A stretch of DNA of 64,000 bases from contig NZ_AWGD01000018.1 in the NCBI RefSeq assembly GCF_000495795.1, positions 1-64,000 of the forward strand, read 5' to 3'. The position numbers and the translations under genes were made by a program. Source of the stretch: Asticcacaulis sp. AC460. Lineage in GTDB: Bacteria; Pseudomonadota; Alphaproteobacteria; Caulobacterales; Caulobacteraceae. Below are positions 33,788 through 44,346 of the stretch, one piece after another. Below the pieces are notes generated by a model. The model worked only from the letters and a program-made list of their open reading frames with translations, ran no database searches and was not told where the DNA came from. Within the stretch, counting starts at the first letter, position 1; every line of letters begins with the position of its first letter.

Positions 33788-33967
33788 TCACCCCCCCTTG
33801 CGCACGACCCTCGCCAACAGCCACCACGCCGTAATCGCTGGCAGGAAGGTGATGGACACCAGCCAGAACGGCGTGCCGAAGGACAGCAGGACGGTCGCCA
33901 ATATCTGCCATACGGCCAGGACACCGACGGTCAGCAGGATCAGGACGAAGAAACGCTTGAAAGTCAT
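33788..33967 (-). CDS. Small two-helix membrane protein
   Basis: The 59-residue product has two hydrophobic helices ('FFVLILLTVGVLAVWQILAT' and 'FWLVSITFLPAITAWWLLAR') and a short basic C-terminus (VVRKGG). It resembles many uncharacterised small inner-membrane proteins; no family is recognised. It follows the creatininase-like gene by 4 bases and is probably in one operon with it. An upstream in-frame start at 34003 would overlap that gene and is less likely. Confidence 0.7.
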   Translation of the reverse strand: MTFKRFFVLILLTVGVLAVWQILATVLLSFGTPFWLVSITFLPAITAWWLLARVVRKGG

Positions 33968-33971
33968 CGGC

Positions 33972-34709
33972 CTATTCTGCGTCGAACTTGGCGACGTCGT
34001 CAATCAGGCCGGTCACCGCGGCATCGATAATCTTCTGGCCGTCCTCGACCGTGGCCAGCGATGAGTCCGAACCGATGCGGCCGTCGGCAAAGCGCGCACG
34101 GTAGTCCAGCGCGTCGCGGATCGGGCCATTGGGGGCGATCTGGGGCTCCATGGCGTGGGATTTCACGCGGTCGGGATAGGCGGCGAAGGTCACCGCGATT
34201 TCCGACGGGGTGGCATGGGTGCCGTGTCCGGTCGGGTACAGCTTGGCGCACAGGCGTGAAATGCCCGGCAGATCCCACCAGTTGCGCAGCTTCAGGATAA
34301 AGGGGCAGGGCTCGGCCTGGTACGAATAGTCGGAATAGATCTCGGAAAAGGCGGCTTCGATGGTGGCGACATTTCCGCCGTGGCCGTTGAGGAAATAGAT
34401 GCGGTCGAAGCCGTGCCGCGCGAGGGAATTCACCCAGTCCGAAATCGCCGCCATAAAGGTCGAGGGGCGTAATGAGATCGTACCCGAGAAGGCGAGATGA
34501 TGCTGGGCCATGCCGATATTGAAGGTCGGCGCGATCAGCAGGTCGCCGGACTTTTCAGCGGCATGGGCGATGATTTCCGGACACAGCCAGTCGGTGCCCA
34601 GCAGCCCCATTGGGCCGTGCTGTTCGTTGGAGCCGATCGGGATGATGACGGTGCGCGACGACTTCAGGCGTTCGTCGATTTCGGGCCAGGTGGAAAATGC
34701 CAGCAGCAT
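33972..34709 (-). CDS. Creatininase-family amidohydrolase
   Basis: The 245-residue protein has the metal site pattern of the creatininase/MftE family: 'VIIPIGSNEQHGPMGLLGTD' (Glu, His, Asp), 'FNIGMAQHHLAFSGTISL', 'YFLNGHGGNVATIEAA' and 'HGTHATPSEIAVTFAA'. These enzymes open cyclic amides or cleave small amides with two divalent metals. The exact substrate cannot be told. Length and fold fit the family. The gene is divergent from acetyl-CoA synthetase, and a 15-bp dyad (gtcgcag-t-ctgcgac, 34721-34735) lies just upstream of its start. Confidence 0.88.
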   Translation of the reverse strand: MLLAFSTWPEIDERLKSSRTVIIPIGSNEQHGPMGLLGTDWLCPEIIAHAAEKSGDLLIAPTFNIGMAQHHLAFSGTISLRPSTFMAAISDWVNSLARHGFDRIYFLNGHGGNVATIEAAFSEIYSDYSYQAEPCPFILKLRNWWDLPGISRLCAKLYPTGHGTHATPSEIAVTFAAYPDRVKSHAMEPQIAPNGPIRDALDYRARFADGRIGSDSSLATVEDGQKIIDAAVTGLIDDVAKFDAE

Positions 34710-34882
34710 GGGGGTACTCCGTCGCAGTCTGCGACTGTTTAAGCGTTCCGGGCAACGGATGCCATCTTTTTCGCATTGGTCTTATGGACTTCGAAAACGG
34801 CTTTCCCTAAGGTCCCGGCAACCAAAAACCCCCTTGGTTCCTTTGGGGCCACAACGGGGGAATGCAGAGGACGACGACCACA

Positions 34883-36823
<1,941 letters not shown>

Positions 36824-36920
36824 GCTTATGTATCCCTTATGGGGTAAGGACGGAATGCCGTCTCCGCCCTTATCTCCATGCGCCTATAATGATGGTTTAA
36901 CCGCCTTCAGGAGGACCGTC

Positions 36921-37433
36921 ATGGACAGGCCGCGCGACGACAACAACTTCCATACTTCCACCGATAATGCCCCCGATCTGTTTGGGGAAAAGGCCGGGCA
37001 GAGCCAGTCGGCGACAGACCAGCGTCAGAATCTGGATGGTTTAAGCCAGGTCCAGGGCGGCAATGCCTTTGCCAGCACCGCCGGCCTGACTGGGGATCTG
37101 ACTCTTCGCACCCCCGACAGCGGCGTGGGCCAGGCCGGCGATCCGACCTTCGCCAGCGAAGTCCACGACAACGCGGCGGATTCGTTCGCGCCTGAACCAC
37201 GGGCGACCGAAGGCACCCATAGCGAGCCGCGGGAGCCTAATGCCGTCGATGCCGTCACCTACGAGGGCAAGCGCGTGTTCTCGCCGCACGAACTGAACCA
37301 GGCCGGAGAGGACAAGGAATACTTTCATCCGGACAAGCACCACAAGTTCGACGCCCCGAAGGACGCCAATGACCACGCCCTGACCCCGGACATCGAGGTC
37401 AAGCCGGACAATACGGTCGGTCGGGTCGGCTAG
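36921..37433 (+). CDS. Hypothetical hydrophilic protein
   Basis: The 170-residue product is highly polar, with no cysteine, no signal peptide and no membrane segment. It is rich in Asp, Asn, Gln and Gly ('RPRDDNNFHTSTDNAPDLF'), and its C-terminal third is charged ('ELNQAGEDKEYFHPDKHHKF'). This looks like an intrinsically disordered protein, perhaps stress-related, but no family is recognised. ATG 36921 is well supported by CAGGAGG (36908-36914) and a terminator follows the gene. Confidence 0.78.
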   Translation: MDRPRDDNNFHTSTDNAPDLFGEKAGQSQSATDQRQNLDGLSQVQGGNAFASTAGLTGDLTLRTPDSGVGQAGDPTFASEVHDNAADSFAPEPRATEGTHSEPREPNAVDAVTYEGKRVFSPHELNQAGEDKEYFHPDKHHKFDAPKDANDHALTPDIEVKPDNTVGRVG

Positions 37434-37454
37434 CCCGCTGCGTCAAAACGGATT

Positions 37455-37484
37455 AAAAGCCGGGAGATGATCTCCCGGCTTTTG
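37455..37484 (+). terminator. Rho-independent terminator
   Basis: A perfect 13-bp stem, aaaagccgggaga / tctcccggctttt (37455-37467, 37471-37483), around a TGA loop, 21 bases after the hypothetical gene. The A-rich and T-rich sides let it work both ways. It ends four bases before the MOSC gene's first possible start. Confidence 0.9.
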
Positions 37485-37486
37485 TC

Positions 37487-37993
37487 ATGTTGAATCCGAA
37501 CTCACCCCTGGCGAAACTGATGACCGCCCCCGTCCGGCCGGGTGTCGTGACGTGGATTGGTCTGCGTCCGAAACGCCAGGCGCCGGTCGAGGTGGTGGAG
37601 CGCGCCAGTCTGACCACGACCGTGGGCCTGGTCGGCGACCGTTATTCCGGCCGCAGCGGCGAACGTCATGTCACCCTGATCCAGGCCGAGCACCTGACCG
37701 CCATCGCCGCCTATCTCGGCCTGGACGCCGTCGCGCCGGAGCAACTGCGGCGCAACATTGTGGTGGCGGGTCTGAACCTGCAGGCCTTGAAGGAGAGGCG
37801 TTTTCGGCTCGGTTCCGCTTTACTGGAAATGACGGGGGAATGTCATCCCTGTTCCCGAATGGAGGAAACGTTCGGCCCCGGCGGCTATAATGCCGTGCGC
37901 GGCCACGGCGGCATCACGGCGCGGGTGCTGGAAGATGGCGAGGTTTGCGTGGGCGATGCTGTAACGGTTCAGGGCCAGTCGGAACGGGCATAG
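37487..37993 (+). CDS. MOSC-domain protein
   Basis: The 168-residue protein contains the MOSC core: 'GLVGDRYSGRSGERHVTLIQ', 'LRRNIVVAGLNLQALKER' and the conserved cysteine in 'MTGECHPCSRMEETFG', then 'GHGGITARVLEDGEVCVGD'. MOSC domains handle sulphur carried on a cysteine and bind molybdenum cofactor in related proteins. This single-domain form matches the YiiM-like group. The start is uncertain: ATG 37487 directly follows the terminator, while an internal ATG at 37520 begins 'MTAPVRPGVVTWIG'. The 3' end overlaps the convergent GST gene by 25 bases. Confidence 0.88.
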   Translation: MLNPNSPLAKLMTAPVRPGVVTWIGLRPKRQAPVEVVERASLTTTVGLVGDRYSGRSGERHVTLIQAEHLTAIAAYLGLDAVAPEQLRRNIVVAGLNLQALKERRFRLGSALLEMTGECHPCSRMEETFGPGGYNAVRGHGGITARVLEDGEVCVGDAVTVQGQSERA

Positions 37994-38589
37994 TTTGCGA
38001 AGGCGGGACGCGCCTTGAGGCGGTCGTAATAGGCGCGGACATACGGCAGGGCGGCATGGTCGAGCGGCGTTGCGACCCAGCGATGGACGGCTATGCCGAT
38101 AGCGATATCCGACAGACGAAACTCCGGACCTGAGACGTAGCCGCCGGCCTTGGCCAGTTGGGCATCGAGAATGGTCATCGCCCGGTTCCACGCCTTGACC
38201 GACGCTTCGATCCGTCCGGAATCGTCATAGCCGGGCGTGCGGCGCGTCAGGGCCAGGAAGGCATAGACCCAGGCGGCGTTGAGATCGGTGGCCTGCCAGT
38301 CCAGCCATTGGTCGACATGGGCGCGGGCGACGGGTTCGGTGGGATAAAGCTCCGGTCCGTAGCCGTTGGCGAGATAACGAATGATGGTGTTGGACTCCCA
38401 CAGCACCAGGTCGCCATCGATCAGCACAGGGATCTGGCCATTGGGATTGAGCGCCAGGAAGTCCGGCGTATCGACCGGGCGGAAACCAACGCCCCAGTCT
38501 TCGCGCTGATAGACCAGGTTCAGTTCGTCGCAGACCCACAGGACCTTACGGACATTCAGCGATGATGGGCGGCCCAGGACGCGGAGCAT
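37969..38589 (-). CDS. Glutathione S-transferase family protein
   Basis: The 206-residue protein has an N-terminal thioredoxin-like domain ('LRVLGRPSSLNVRKVLWVCD', with Ser in the position that activates glutathione, 'NPNGQIPVLIDGDLVLWESN' as the cis-Pro and glutathione-binding loop) and an all-helical C-terminal domain ('GPEFRLSDIAIGIAVHRW'). It conjugates or reduces small molecules with glutathione in the cytoplasm; the true substrate is unknown. It overlaps the convergent MOSC gene at its 3' end and is followed upstream by the DUF1905 gene at a 3-base gap. Confidence 0.93.
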   Translation of the reverse strand: MLRVLGRPSSLNVRKVLWVCDELNLVYQREDWGVGFRPVDTPDFLALNPNGQIPVLIDGDLVLWESNTIIRYLANGYGPELYPTEPVARAHVDQWLDWQATDLNAAWVYAFLALTRRTPGYDDSGRIEASVKAWNRAMTILDAQLAKAGGYVSGPEFRLSDIAIGIAVHRWVATPLDHAALPYVRAYYDRLKARPAFANYARSDWP

Positions 38590-38592
38590 GGT

Positions 38593-38889
38593 TCAGCCTT
38601 TCACGGTCAATTCGATGGTGGCTTCGTCGCCGTCGCCCAGGTTTTCGGTTTTGCGCACGCTGGCCTTGATGGGGAGGAGATAGCTTCCCGCCGCCTTTTC
38701 CGGAAACAGCGAAGTGTGCCAGGCGGTGGCGCCGATGCGGGCTTCGACGGCGACTGATCCCCAGGCGCGGCGGTCGGCGACCTGGCACTTGATCTCGAAG
38801 GCGATATCGCCGGGCAGGGTGACGAAGATCCACGAGGCCGGCGCCTCGCCCTGCCAGCGCCACAGCCTGCCGGTGAAGCTATAGCTCAC
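38593..38889 (-). CDS. DUF1905 domain protein
   Basis: The 98-residue protein is a single small beta-barrel domain: 'YSFTGRLWRWQGEAPASWIF', 'VTLPGDIAFEIKC' and 'RAWGSVAVEARIGATAWHTS', ending 'YLLPIKASVRKTENLGDGDE'. This layout is that of DUF1905, often fused to or near YdeI-type proteins. The function is unknown. The start overlaps the 3' end of the DNA glycosylase gene by 11 bases, so the genes are likely co-transcribed. Confidence 0.88.
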   Translation of the reverse strand: MSYSFTGRLWRWQGEAPASWIFVTLPGDIAFEIKCQVADRRAWGSVAVEARIGATAWHTSLFPEKAAGSYLLPIKASVRKTENLGDGDEATIELTVKG

Positions 38890-39508
38890 GGGTGGCTTCT
38901 CCGCGTTTTACGGCGCCGTACCACGCCCACAACAGATGCGACGCCACCGAACGAAACGGCGACCAGACTTTCGCGCGTTCGGCGCAGTACTTTTCGTCGG
39001 GTCGGGAATCCCGTTGGTCGAGCCAGCCCAGGGCCTCGCGCAGGGCGACGTCGCCGACCGGGAACAGGTCCAGCCGGCCTTCCGAGAACATCAGATAGAC
39101 CTCGGCGGTCCAGCGGCCGATGCCCTTCAACGCCAGGAGCTTGTCGGCGGCGGCGTCGATATCGAGGTCCCTGAGGCTATCGGCATCGAAGGTGCCGGCG
39201 TGAATGGCCTGGGCCAGGGCGCGGGCATAGGCGATCTTGGGCCGCGACAGGCCGTAACCGCGCAACAGGTCCTCGTCATGCGAAAGCAGGGCCTGGGGGC
39301 TGACGTCTCCGAGGCCGGCTTGCAGCCGGCCGACAATGGTATCTGCGGCCTTGACCGACAGTTGCTGCTCGACGATCAGCCGCAACAGGGCAGGGAAGCT
39401 GCCTTCGCGCAGGCGGTACTGGATATGCCCGAAACGCTCGGTGAGCGGTTTCAGCTTGGGGTCGGCCTGGGCGAGACGGGCCAGATGGTCAGGATTCAGC
39501 GGCGTCAT
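38879..39508 (-). CDS. DNA-3-methyladenine glycosylase (AlkA-type, HhH-GPD)
   Basis: The 209-residue protein shows the helix-hairpin-helix followed by the GPD loop: 'LLALKGIGRWTAEVYLMFS', then 'LFPVGDVALREALGW' with the catalytic Asp. A typical N-terminal 'FPALLRLIVEQQLSVKAADT' is present. It removes alkylated bases such as 3-methyladenine from DNA. It lacks the extra N-terminal domain of E. coli AlkA, as the short alphaproteobacterial forms do. The gene overlaps DUF1905 and precedes GST on the same strand. Confidence 0.92.
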   Translation of the reverse strand: MTPLNPDHLARLAQADPKLKPLTERFGHIQYRLREGSFPALLRLIVEQQLSVKAADTIVGRLQAGLGDVSPQALLSHDEDLLRGYGLSRPKIAYARALAQAIHAGTFDADSLRDLDIDAAADKLLALKGIGRWTAEVYLMFSEGRLDLFPVGDVALREALGWLDQRDSRPDEKYCAERAKVWSPFRSVASHLLWAWYGAVKRGEATREL

Positions 39509-39552
39509 GGACGGTGTGTATCACCGGATTCGCCGGTTTCTGGCAGCAGGAA

Positions 39553-40374
39553 CTACGACTTGATACAGCCGACCTGGGCGACGCGGTATTCACGTCGCAG
39601 CGTGTCCGAGACGATGCCGTAATTGGCCTTGGTGATGACGGCCTCGCTGTCGAAGTCGGGCTTCATCCCCGTGGTACTGGCCAGCTTGCTCAGGGTTTCC
39701 GGCGTCGAGGTATAGATGCGGCCGCGGCGCGGCTTTTCCTTGATGACGATGCCGATCGCACGGGCATTGTCGTCGACCACCGGCCCGCCGGCCAGCTTGT
39801 TGAGGTCGCCGCGGATGCCGTTGGTGCGGCCGGCCCGGGCCCAGGCCATGACGGTTTCGGAGCGCTCACCGCGCTTGGCGCGTTTCAGCGTCACGTTGCC
39901 GATATAGCGCGCGGTCGCCTCGCCCGGAACGCCGGCCGGGTAGCCCGGCATGAAGCCGCGTACGCCCGCTTCGACCGTCTTCGGATCGGCCAGGGCCAGG
40001 GCGCGGCCGGCGCCCTGGGTGAGGCCGACGACATAGCCGTCGACGCCCTTGACGTCGCGAACCTTGAACGGGACAGCCAGGTTGCCGCCGATATTCAGGA
40101 AGGGGTGCGGGCATCCGGCCACGCTCTGGCGCGCCATGATCCATTCCCCTGTATTGGCAAGCGAAAAGGCCGTGCCGGTCATGACGCGCTGATCGGCGGA
40201 GGGCAGGTTGATGATCGAGCCGGCCGAAAACGGGGTAAAGGTGGCGAAGAGGGACATTTCGCCGACACCCGGCGGCGGCGGTGCTTCGGGCAGGGCGGAG
40301 TCTTCGTGCCACGCGCCCGGCACGATCACCAGGACCGCGATACCTGCTGCGTAAAGGAGCCAGTCCAGTTTCAC
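39553..40374 (-). CDS. Trypsin-like protein with lost catalytic residues (pseudoprotease)
   Basis: The 273-residue protein has one N-terminal membrane helix ('WLLYAAGIAVLVIVPGAW'), so the rest is probably in the periplasm. The trypsin-like fold markers are recognisable: 'TGTAFSLANTGEWIMARQSV' corresponds to the TGTAFxxxxxGxWxTARH strand and 'NKLAGGPVVDDNARAIGI' to the GxSGGPVxDxxGxxIG active-site strand. At these places the catalytic His reads as Gln and the catalytic Ser as Ala. No alternative triad is seen. The start is GTG 40374. The DUF350 gene lies 9 bases upstream on the same strand. The loss of activity is inferred from two positions, not demonstrated. Confidence 0.7.
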   Translation of the reverse strand: MKLDWLLYAAGIAVLVIVPGAWHEDSALPEAPPPPGVGEMSLFATFTPFSAGSIINLPSADQRVMTGTAFSLANTGEWIMARQSVAGCPHPFLNIGGNLAVPFKVRDVKGVDGYVVGLTQGAGRALALADPKTVEAGVRGFMPGYPAGVPGEATARYIGNVTLKRAKRGERSETVMAWARAGRTNGIRGDLNKLAGGPVVDDNARAIGIVIKEKPRRGRIYTSTPETLSKLASTTGMKPDFDSEAVITKANYGIVSDTLRREYRVAQVGCIKS

Positions 40375-40383
40375 AGGCGTGCC

Positions 40384-40842
40384 CTAGAGCGAGATGGCGG
40401 CGGCGAGGACGAGGGCAGCGGCCAGCTTGGCGGCTACCAGCAGCACGGCGGCGGAGGTTTCGCCTTCGTTGATGCGGTTCGGCAGCCCGGCCAGCAGGAA
40501 ATCGACCAGGCGGAAGACGAACAGTTGCAGGACGATGGTGGCGCCGCCCCACAGCAGGATTTCCCGCCAGGAGGTAGCGGCGGCCAGGGAGGCGGCCAGC
40601 GGTACGGCCAGGCCGATGATGACGCCGCCATAGGCCACGGCCGCGGCGGAGTTGCCTTCGCGGATCTGGTGGATTTCCTTATAGGGTGTCAGGACGGAAT
40701 AGATGAAGGCGCCGAGGAACAGCAGCAGCAGGGTCAGGCCGGCATGGGCCAGGGTGGTCGGAAACCCTTCGGCAAACGCCTGGATTTCTGGCCGCAGAAT
40801 CTCGGGCGACAGGAAATCGAGATTGAACGAGTCGGTAGTCAT
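40384..40842 (-). CDS. DUF350 membrane protein
   Basis: The 152-residue protein has four membrane helices ('TLAHAGLTLLLLFLGAFIYS', 'AAAVAYGGVIIGLAVPLAAS', 'LLWGGATIVLQLFVFRLVDF', 'AAVLLVAAKLAAALVLAAAI') and the DUF350 phrases 'EIREGNxAAAxAxGG' (here 'QIREGNSAAAVAYGG') and 'FLLAGLPNRINEGETSAAV'. DUF350 (UPF0719) proteins are inner-membrane proteins of unknown function. It is followed by the pseudoprotease gene at a 9-base gap, so a shared envelope function is likely. Confidence 0.88.
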   Translation of the reverse strand: MTTDSFNLDFLSPEILRPEIQAFAEGFPTTLAHAGLTLLLLFLGAFIYSVLTPYKEIHQIREGNSAAAVAYGGVIIGLAVPLAASLAAATSWREILLWGGATIVLQLFVFRLVDFLLAGLPNRINEGETSAAVLLVAAKLAAALVLAAAISL

Positions 40843-40976
40843 ACGCTCCCCTTACCTTCTGTACGCCCCGCCGGGCGCTCATTCATGGGATATTGTCCCT
40901 GCAAGATCAAGTCCAACTATAAACCGCTGTGGACAATATTTCCTTCGAATTGATGATGCCTGAAAATTACAGGGCT

Positions 40977-42212
40977 TCAGTCGATCATGCCGGCCGCGAG
41001 ATGGGCGAATGGCAGGCTTTCGCCGTGGTCGCTGTCCTCGTTTGGCGCATTTTGGGCTTCGCGGCGGATCGTCGAGGCGCGTTTCTTTTCGCTCTCGGAC
41101 TTGAGCTGGCCACAGGCCGCCAGGATGTCGCGGCCGCGCGGGGTGCGGATCGGCGAAGCGTAGCCGGCCTTGTTCAGAATGGCGGCGAAGGTCTCGATCG
41201 CCGTCCAGTCCGAGCACTGGTATTGCGTGCCGGGCCAGGGATTGAACGGGATCAGATTGATCTTGGCCGGAATGCCTTTTAGCAGCTTGATCAGGGCGCG
41301 CGCCTCGGCCGGGCTGTCGTTGACGCCTTTCAGCATGACGTATTCGAAGGTGACGCGGCGGGCATTGGACAGGCCGGGATAGGCGCGGATGGCGGCCATC
41401 AGCGTCTCGATATTATACTTCTTGTTAAGCGGAACAATCTCGTCACGCAGCGTATCGTTGGTGGCGTGAAGCGAAATGGCCAGCATGGCCGCGGTGCGGT
41501 TGCCCAGGGCTTCCAGTTCCGGCACCACGCCCGAGGTCGAGACAGTGATGCGGCGGCGCGACAGGGCGATGCCTTCGTTGTCGGAGATGATGTCGATGGC
41601 GTCGGCGACATTGTCGAGATTGTACAGGGGCTCGCCCATGCCCATGAAGACGATGTTCGATAGCTGGCGGTCTTCCTTGGGCGACGGCCATTCGCCCAGA
41701 TCGTCGCGGGCCACCTGGACCTGGGCGACGATTTCGGCCGCGGTCAGGTTGCGGACCAGCTTCTGCGTGCCGGTGTGGCAGAAGGTGCAGTTCAGCGTAC
41801 AGCCGACCTGGCTGGAGACGCAAAGCGCGCCGGCGCGGCCGACGCTGGGAATGAAGACGCTTTCGACCTCGATACCCGGTCCCATGCGGATCAGATATTT
41901 GCGCGTGCCGTCACGTGAGATCTGACGTTCGACGATTTCCGGGCGGGCGAGGGTGAATTTGTCCTTGAACAGGGCGCGCTGGTCCTTGGCGATATCGGTC
42001 ATCAGATCGAAATCGGTAAAGCCGTAATGGTGGACCCAGCGCCAGACCTGCTGCATGCGCATCTTGGCCTTGCGCTCTTCGACCACGCCGCTGTCGACCA
42101 GGGCACGCATCAGGCCATCACGGGTCAGGCCGGTGATGTTGATGAGCGCGGGCGTAGCGGGCTTTGCGGACAGGTCGAGCGTATGGGCCAAGGGATGCGG
42201 CTTTCGGAACAA
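40977..42212 (-). CDS. rlmN: 23S rRNA/tRNA adenine-C2 methyltransferase RlmN
   Basis: The 411-residue radical SAM enzyme has the cluster motif CxxxCxxC in '[19 protein letters not shown]', the SAM-binding '[18 protein letters not shown]', '[15 protein letters not shown]' and the C-terminal '[14 protein letters not shown]'. It methylates C2 of A2503 in 23S rRNA and A37 of some tRNAs. The start is TTG 42210-42212; no ATG near it fits, and its ribosome-binding site is weak, so the N-terminus is uncertain. A C-terminal extension of about 35 polar residues after '[17 protein letters not shown]' is longer than in E. coli RlmN. Confidence 0.95.
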   Translation of the reverse strand: MFRKPHPLAHTLDLSAKPATPALINITGLTRDGLMRALVDSGVVEERKAKMRMQQVWRWVHHYGFTDFDLMTDIAKDQRALFKDKFTLARPEIVERQISRDGTRKYLIRMGPGIEVESVFIPSVGRAGALCVSSQVGCTLNCTFCHTGTQKLVRNLTAAEIVAQVQVARDDLGEWPSPKEDRQLSNIVFMGMGEPLYNLDNVADAIDIISDNEGIALSRRRITVSTSGVVPELEALGNRTAAMLAISLHATNDTLRDEIVPLNKKYNIETLMAAIRAYPGLSNARRVTFEYVMLKGVNDSPAEARALIKLLKGIPAKINLIPFNPWPGTQYQCSDWTAIETFAAILNKAGYASPIRTPRGRDILAACGQLKSESEKKRASTIRREAQNAPNEDSDHGESLPFAHLAAGMID

Positions 42213-42268
42213 TCTTTCGGGGAGGTGCGAGCCTATACAGGAAACGGCCGGGAAAGTCCAATCGCGCC

Positions 42269-42787
42269 TTATGGCGCCAGATACTCCCGCACCAGCAGCC
42301 GGGCGCGGTGTAGCCGGGCCTTGACGCTTTCGCGTGTCAGGCCCAGCCGGGCGCCTATCTCATCCACCGTCAGTTCCTGGGCGTCGCGCAGCAGCAGGAC
42401 GTCACGATAGTGCGGCGGCAGGGACTGGATGGCACGCGTCAGGTCCAGCCTCAGTTCGTCCTGAGGACGCCGGGTCAGGGTGGCTTCATGCTCGAGTTCG
42501 GCGACCGTGGCCGGCGGCATGGCCTGGCGTGCCAGTTTCAGGCACAGGCGCCGCACCACCTGAAACAGCCACGACGACAGGGCGCCGGCGTGGCGTACGC
42601 CGGCGATGTGCCGGGACAGGACCCACAGGGTTTCCTGGACGGCATCCTCCACGTCGGAAGATGAGCGGCAATTGCGACGCGCATAACGCCGGACGTCGCC
42701 CTGGACCGAGACGATCAGGGCCAGAATGGCGCGATCGTCGCCCGCCCGGGCGGAGTCGATCAGTGTTGCCGTTGTGTCGTGTCCCAT
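42269..42787 (-). CDS. ECF-type sigma factor
   Basis: The 172-residue protein has region 2 ('[20 protein letters not shown]', '[20 protein letters not shown]') and region 4 ('[20 protein letters not shown]', then '[20 protein letters not shown]'). No anti-sigma gene adjoins; the next gene downstream on the strand is rlmN's upstream side, and DUF2892 lies 22 bases upstream on the same strand. That pairing may mean the small membrane protein is related to its signal, but this is only suggested by spacing. Confidence 0.9.
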   Translation of the reverse strand: MGHDTTATLIDSARAGDDRAILALIVSVQGDVRRYARRNCRSSSDVEDAVQETLWVLSRHIAGVRHAGALSSWLFQVVRRLCLKLARQAMPPATVAELEHEATLTRRPQDELRLDLTRAIQSLPPHYRDVLLLRDAQELTVDEIGARLGLTRESVKARLHRARLLVREYLAP

Positions 42788-42809
42788 ATCTGCGTCTTAT
42801 CGGTCCGAT

Positions 42810-43013
42810 TTAGCGCTTGTCCAGTCGTCGTCCGGCCAGGCCGCACATCGGACAGAAGCCGATGAAGCCGGTCAGGGCAAAACCGGCGCCGGCCGCGGCG
42901 ATGACGTAGGTCAGCCAACCTGTCAGCCACAGGAAGCCGGCAACAGCAATGCCCAGCCCGATCGCGACGCGCAGGACACGTTCGATCACCGGAAGGTTTT
43001 TGGAATATAGCAT
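42810..43013 (-). CDS. DUF2892 small membrane protein (YgaP-like TM part)
   Basis: The 67-residue product begins 'MLYSKNLPVIERVLRVAIGL', continues with two membrane helices and contains 'LTGFIGFCPMCGLAG', where the CPxCxL signature is that of DUF2892 and of the YgaP membrane segment. It may bind metal or take part in sulphur transfer through this pair of cysteines; the function is not known. A strong GAGGAGG lies 6 bases before ATG 43013. The ECF sigma gene follows it. Confidence 0.9.
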   Translation of the reverse strand: MLYSKNLPVIERVLRVAIGLGIAVAGFLWLTGWLTYVIAAAGAGFALTGFIGFCPMCGLAGRRLDKR

Positions 43014-43098
43014 GATCAGCCTCCTCTGGTCCCTCACCATGAGGGCCTGATGTCCAAGAGGAGCGGGCGGGCGAAAACGGTTCGCGCGAATGAAAATT

Positions 43099-43776
43099 TT
43101 ATCGCCCGATATAGCGCTCGGGCCGGTGAAAGCCCAGCATGACGCCACTCATGGCGGCGGCCGACAGCAGGGACAGGCCGACCTGTTGCCAGTTCAGCAC
43201 CAGGATCGAAGCCGACAGGATAAGGGCGTCGCACAGCATCTGGGTCTTGCCGGCATTTATGCCTTTGGTCTTTTGCAGGTACAGGGCCAGCACGCCGGTG
43301 CCGCCGGCGCCGGCGCTGTGCCGCGCCAGGGCCAGGATGCCCATGCCGATGATGGTGCCGCCGAACAGGGCGGCAAAAAGCGGATTGACGTTGGACAGGG
43401 TGAACATCAGCGGCGCCAGGCTCGCCAGGCCCATGATGGCCAGGTTGACGATGACGGTCTTGATCATGAAGCGCTTGCCCATGGCCGGCCAGGCGAACAG
43501 GAAGAAGGGGATGTTGATCAGCATGAACAGCACGCCTACCGGCAGGGGCACGACATAGGAGACCAGCAGGGCGATACCGGCGACGCCGCCGGTCACCAGG
43601 CCGGCCGATTTCAGGAAGATGATGCCCAGGACGACGAACGAACAGCCGATGGCGAAGGCGTAGATGTCTTCGATGACGGTGTGTTTGACGGCCGGATAGA
43701 GCGCGTCGGCGCCATCCTTGTCGATTTTGCCTTTATCCGGGGCCGGTTTGACCGGGTTTGTCGCTGAAGCTGTCAT
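43099..43776 (-). CDS. YitT/DUF161 family membrane protein
   Basis: The 225-residue protein has about five membrane helices. Its family phrases are 'FVVLGIIFLKSAGLVTGGVA', 'PVGVLFMLINIPFFLFAWP' (the INIPFF block) and 'GGTIIGMGILALARHSAGAG', followed by 'GGTGVLALYLQ'. YitT proteins are inner-membrane proteins of unclear function. ATG 43776 is preferred; an upstream in-frame start would add 76 residues of unlikely composition that overlap the intergenic space before the cytochrome gene. Confidence 0.9.
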   Translation of the reverse strand: MTASATNPVKPAPDKGKIDKDGADALYPAVKHTVIEDIYAFAIGCSFVVLGIIFLKSAGLVTGGVAGIALLVSYVVPLPVGVLFMLINIPFFLFAWPAMGKRFMIKTVIVNLAIMGLASLAPLMFTLSNVNPLFAALFGGTIIGMGILALARHSAGAGGTGVLALYLQKTKGINAGKTQMLCDALILSASILVLNWQQVGLSLLSAAAMSGVMLGFHRPERYIGR

Positions 43777-43865
43777 GTCGAACTCGTCGAAGGCGACGTG
43801 TCCAGCCCTGTCGTGCGCAGATGCTTGCGCTTGAAACCATCCATGCCACAAAGGCGCGCGATCGT

Positions 43866-44279
43866 CTATTCGTCTTTGAGGGTTTTCAGGTAGGCGATGA
43901 GGTTGTGGCGCACCTTCGGGTCGTTGAACATCATCGGCATGTCGGTGCCGGTATAGACATGTTGCGGGCCCGACAGGAACTTGTCGAGGCGCTTTTCGCT
44001 CCACCTGTGGCCCTTGCGATTGGCCTTTTGCAAGGCCGGCGAATAGTCGAACCCTTCGACGGAACCGACCTTGCGGCCGACCACGCCAAAGAGGGGCGGG
44101 CCCGTGTCCAGAAGCATATGCGCACTGTCGTCATGGCAAAGGCCGCAGGCTTTGAAATACAGGGCAGCGCCGGCCTGAATATCGGCCGAGACCTCAACGG
44201 CAGGCGTCGTGCCGGGCGCCTTGGCGGACGCGGGTGAAGCGGCCACAAGCGCAACCGCGAGAAACAGAAAGGCCTTCAT
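43866..44279 (-). CDS. Periplasmic c-type cytochrome (class I, c2/c552-like)
   Basis: The 137-residue precursor has a signal peptide (residues 1-20, 'LFLAVALVAASPASAKAP'). A single haem attachment motif CxxCH follows in 'YFKACGLCHDDSAHML', with 'GPPLFGVVGRKVGSVEGFDY' as the usual loop and the methionine ligand in 'YTGTDMPMMFNDPKVRHNLI'. It carries electrons in the periplasm, most likely to an oxidase. ATG 44279 is chosen because it opens the signal peptide. Confidence 0.94.
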   Translation of the reverse strand: MKAFLFLAVALVAASPASAKAPGTTPAVEVSADIQAGAALYFKACGLCHDDSAHMLLDTGPPLFGVVGRKVGSVEGFDYSPALQKANRKGHRWSEKRLDKFLSGPQHVYTGTDMPMMFNDPKVRHNLIAYLKTLKDE

Positions 44280-44346
44280 TTGACGCTCCATCAGGATCGA
44301 GCGACGATGGCGGTGATTGGACGGCGGGGCCTTGATCCAGATCAAT

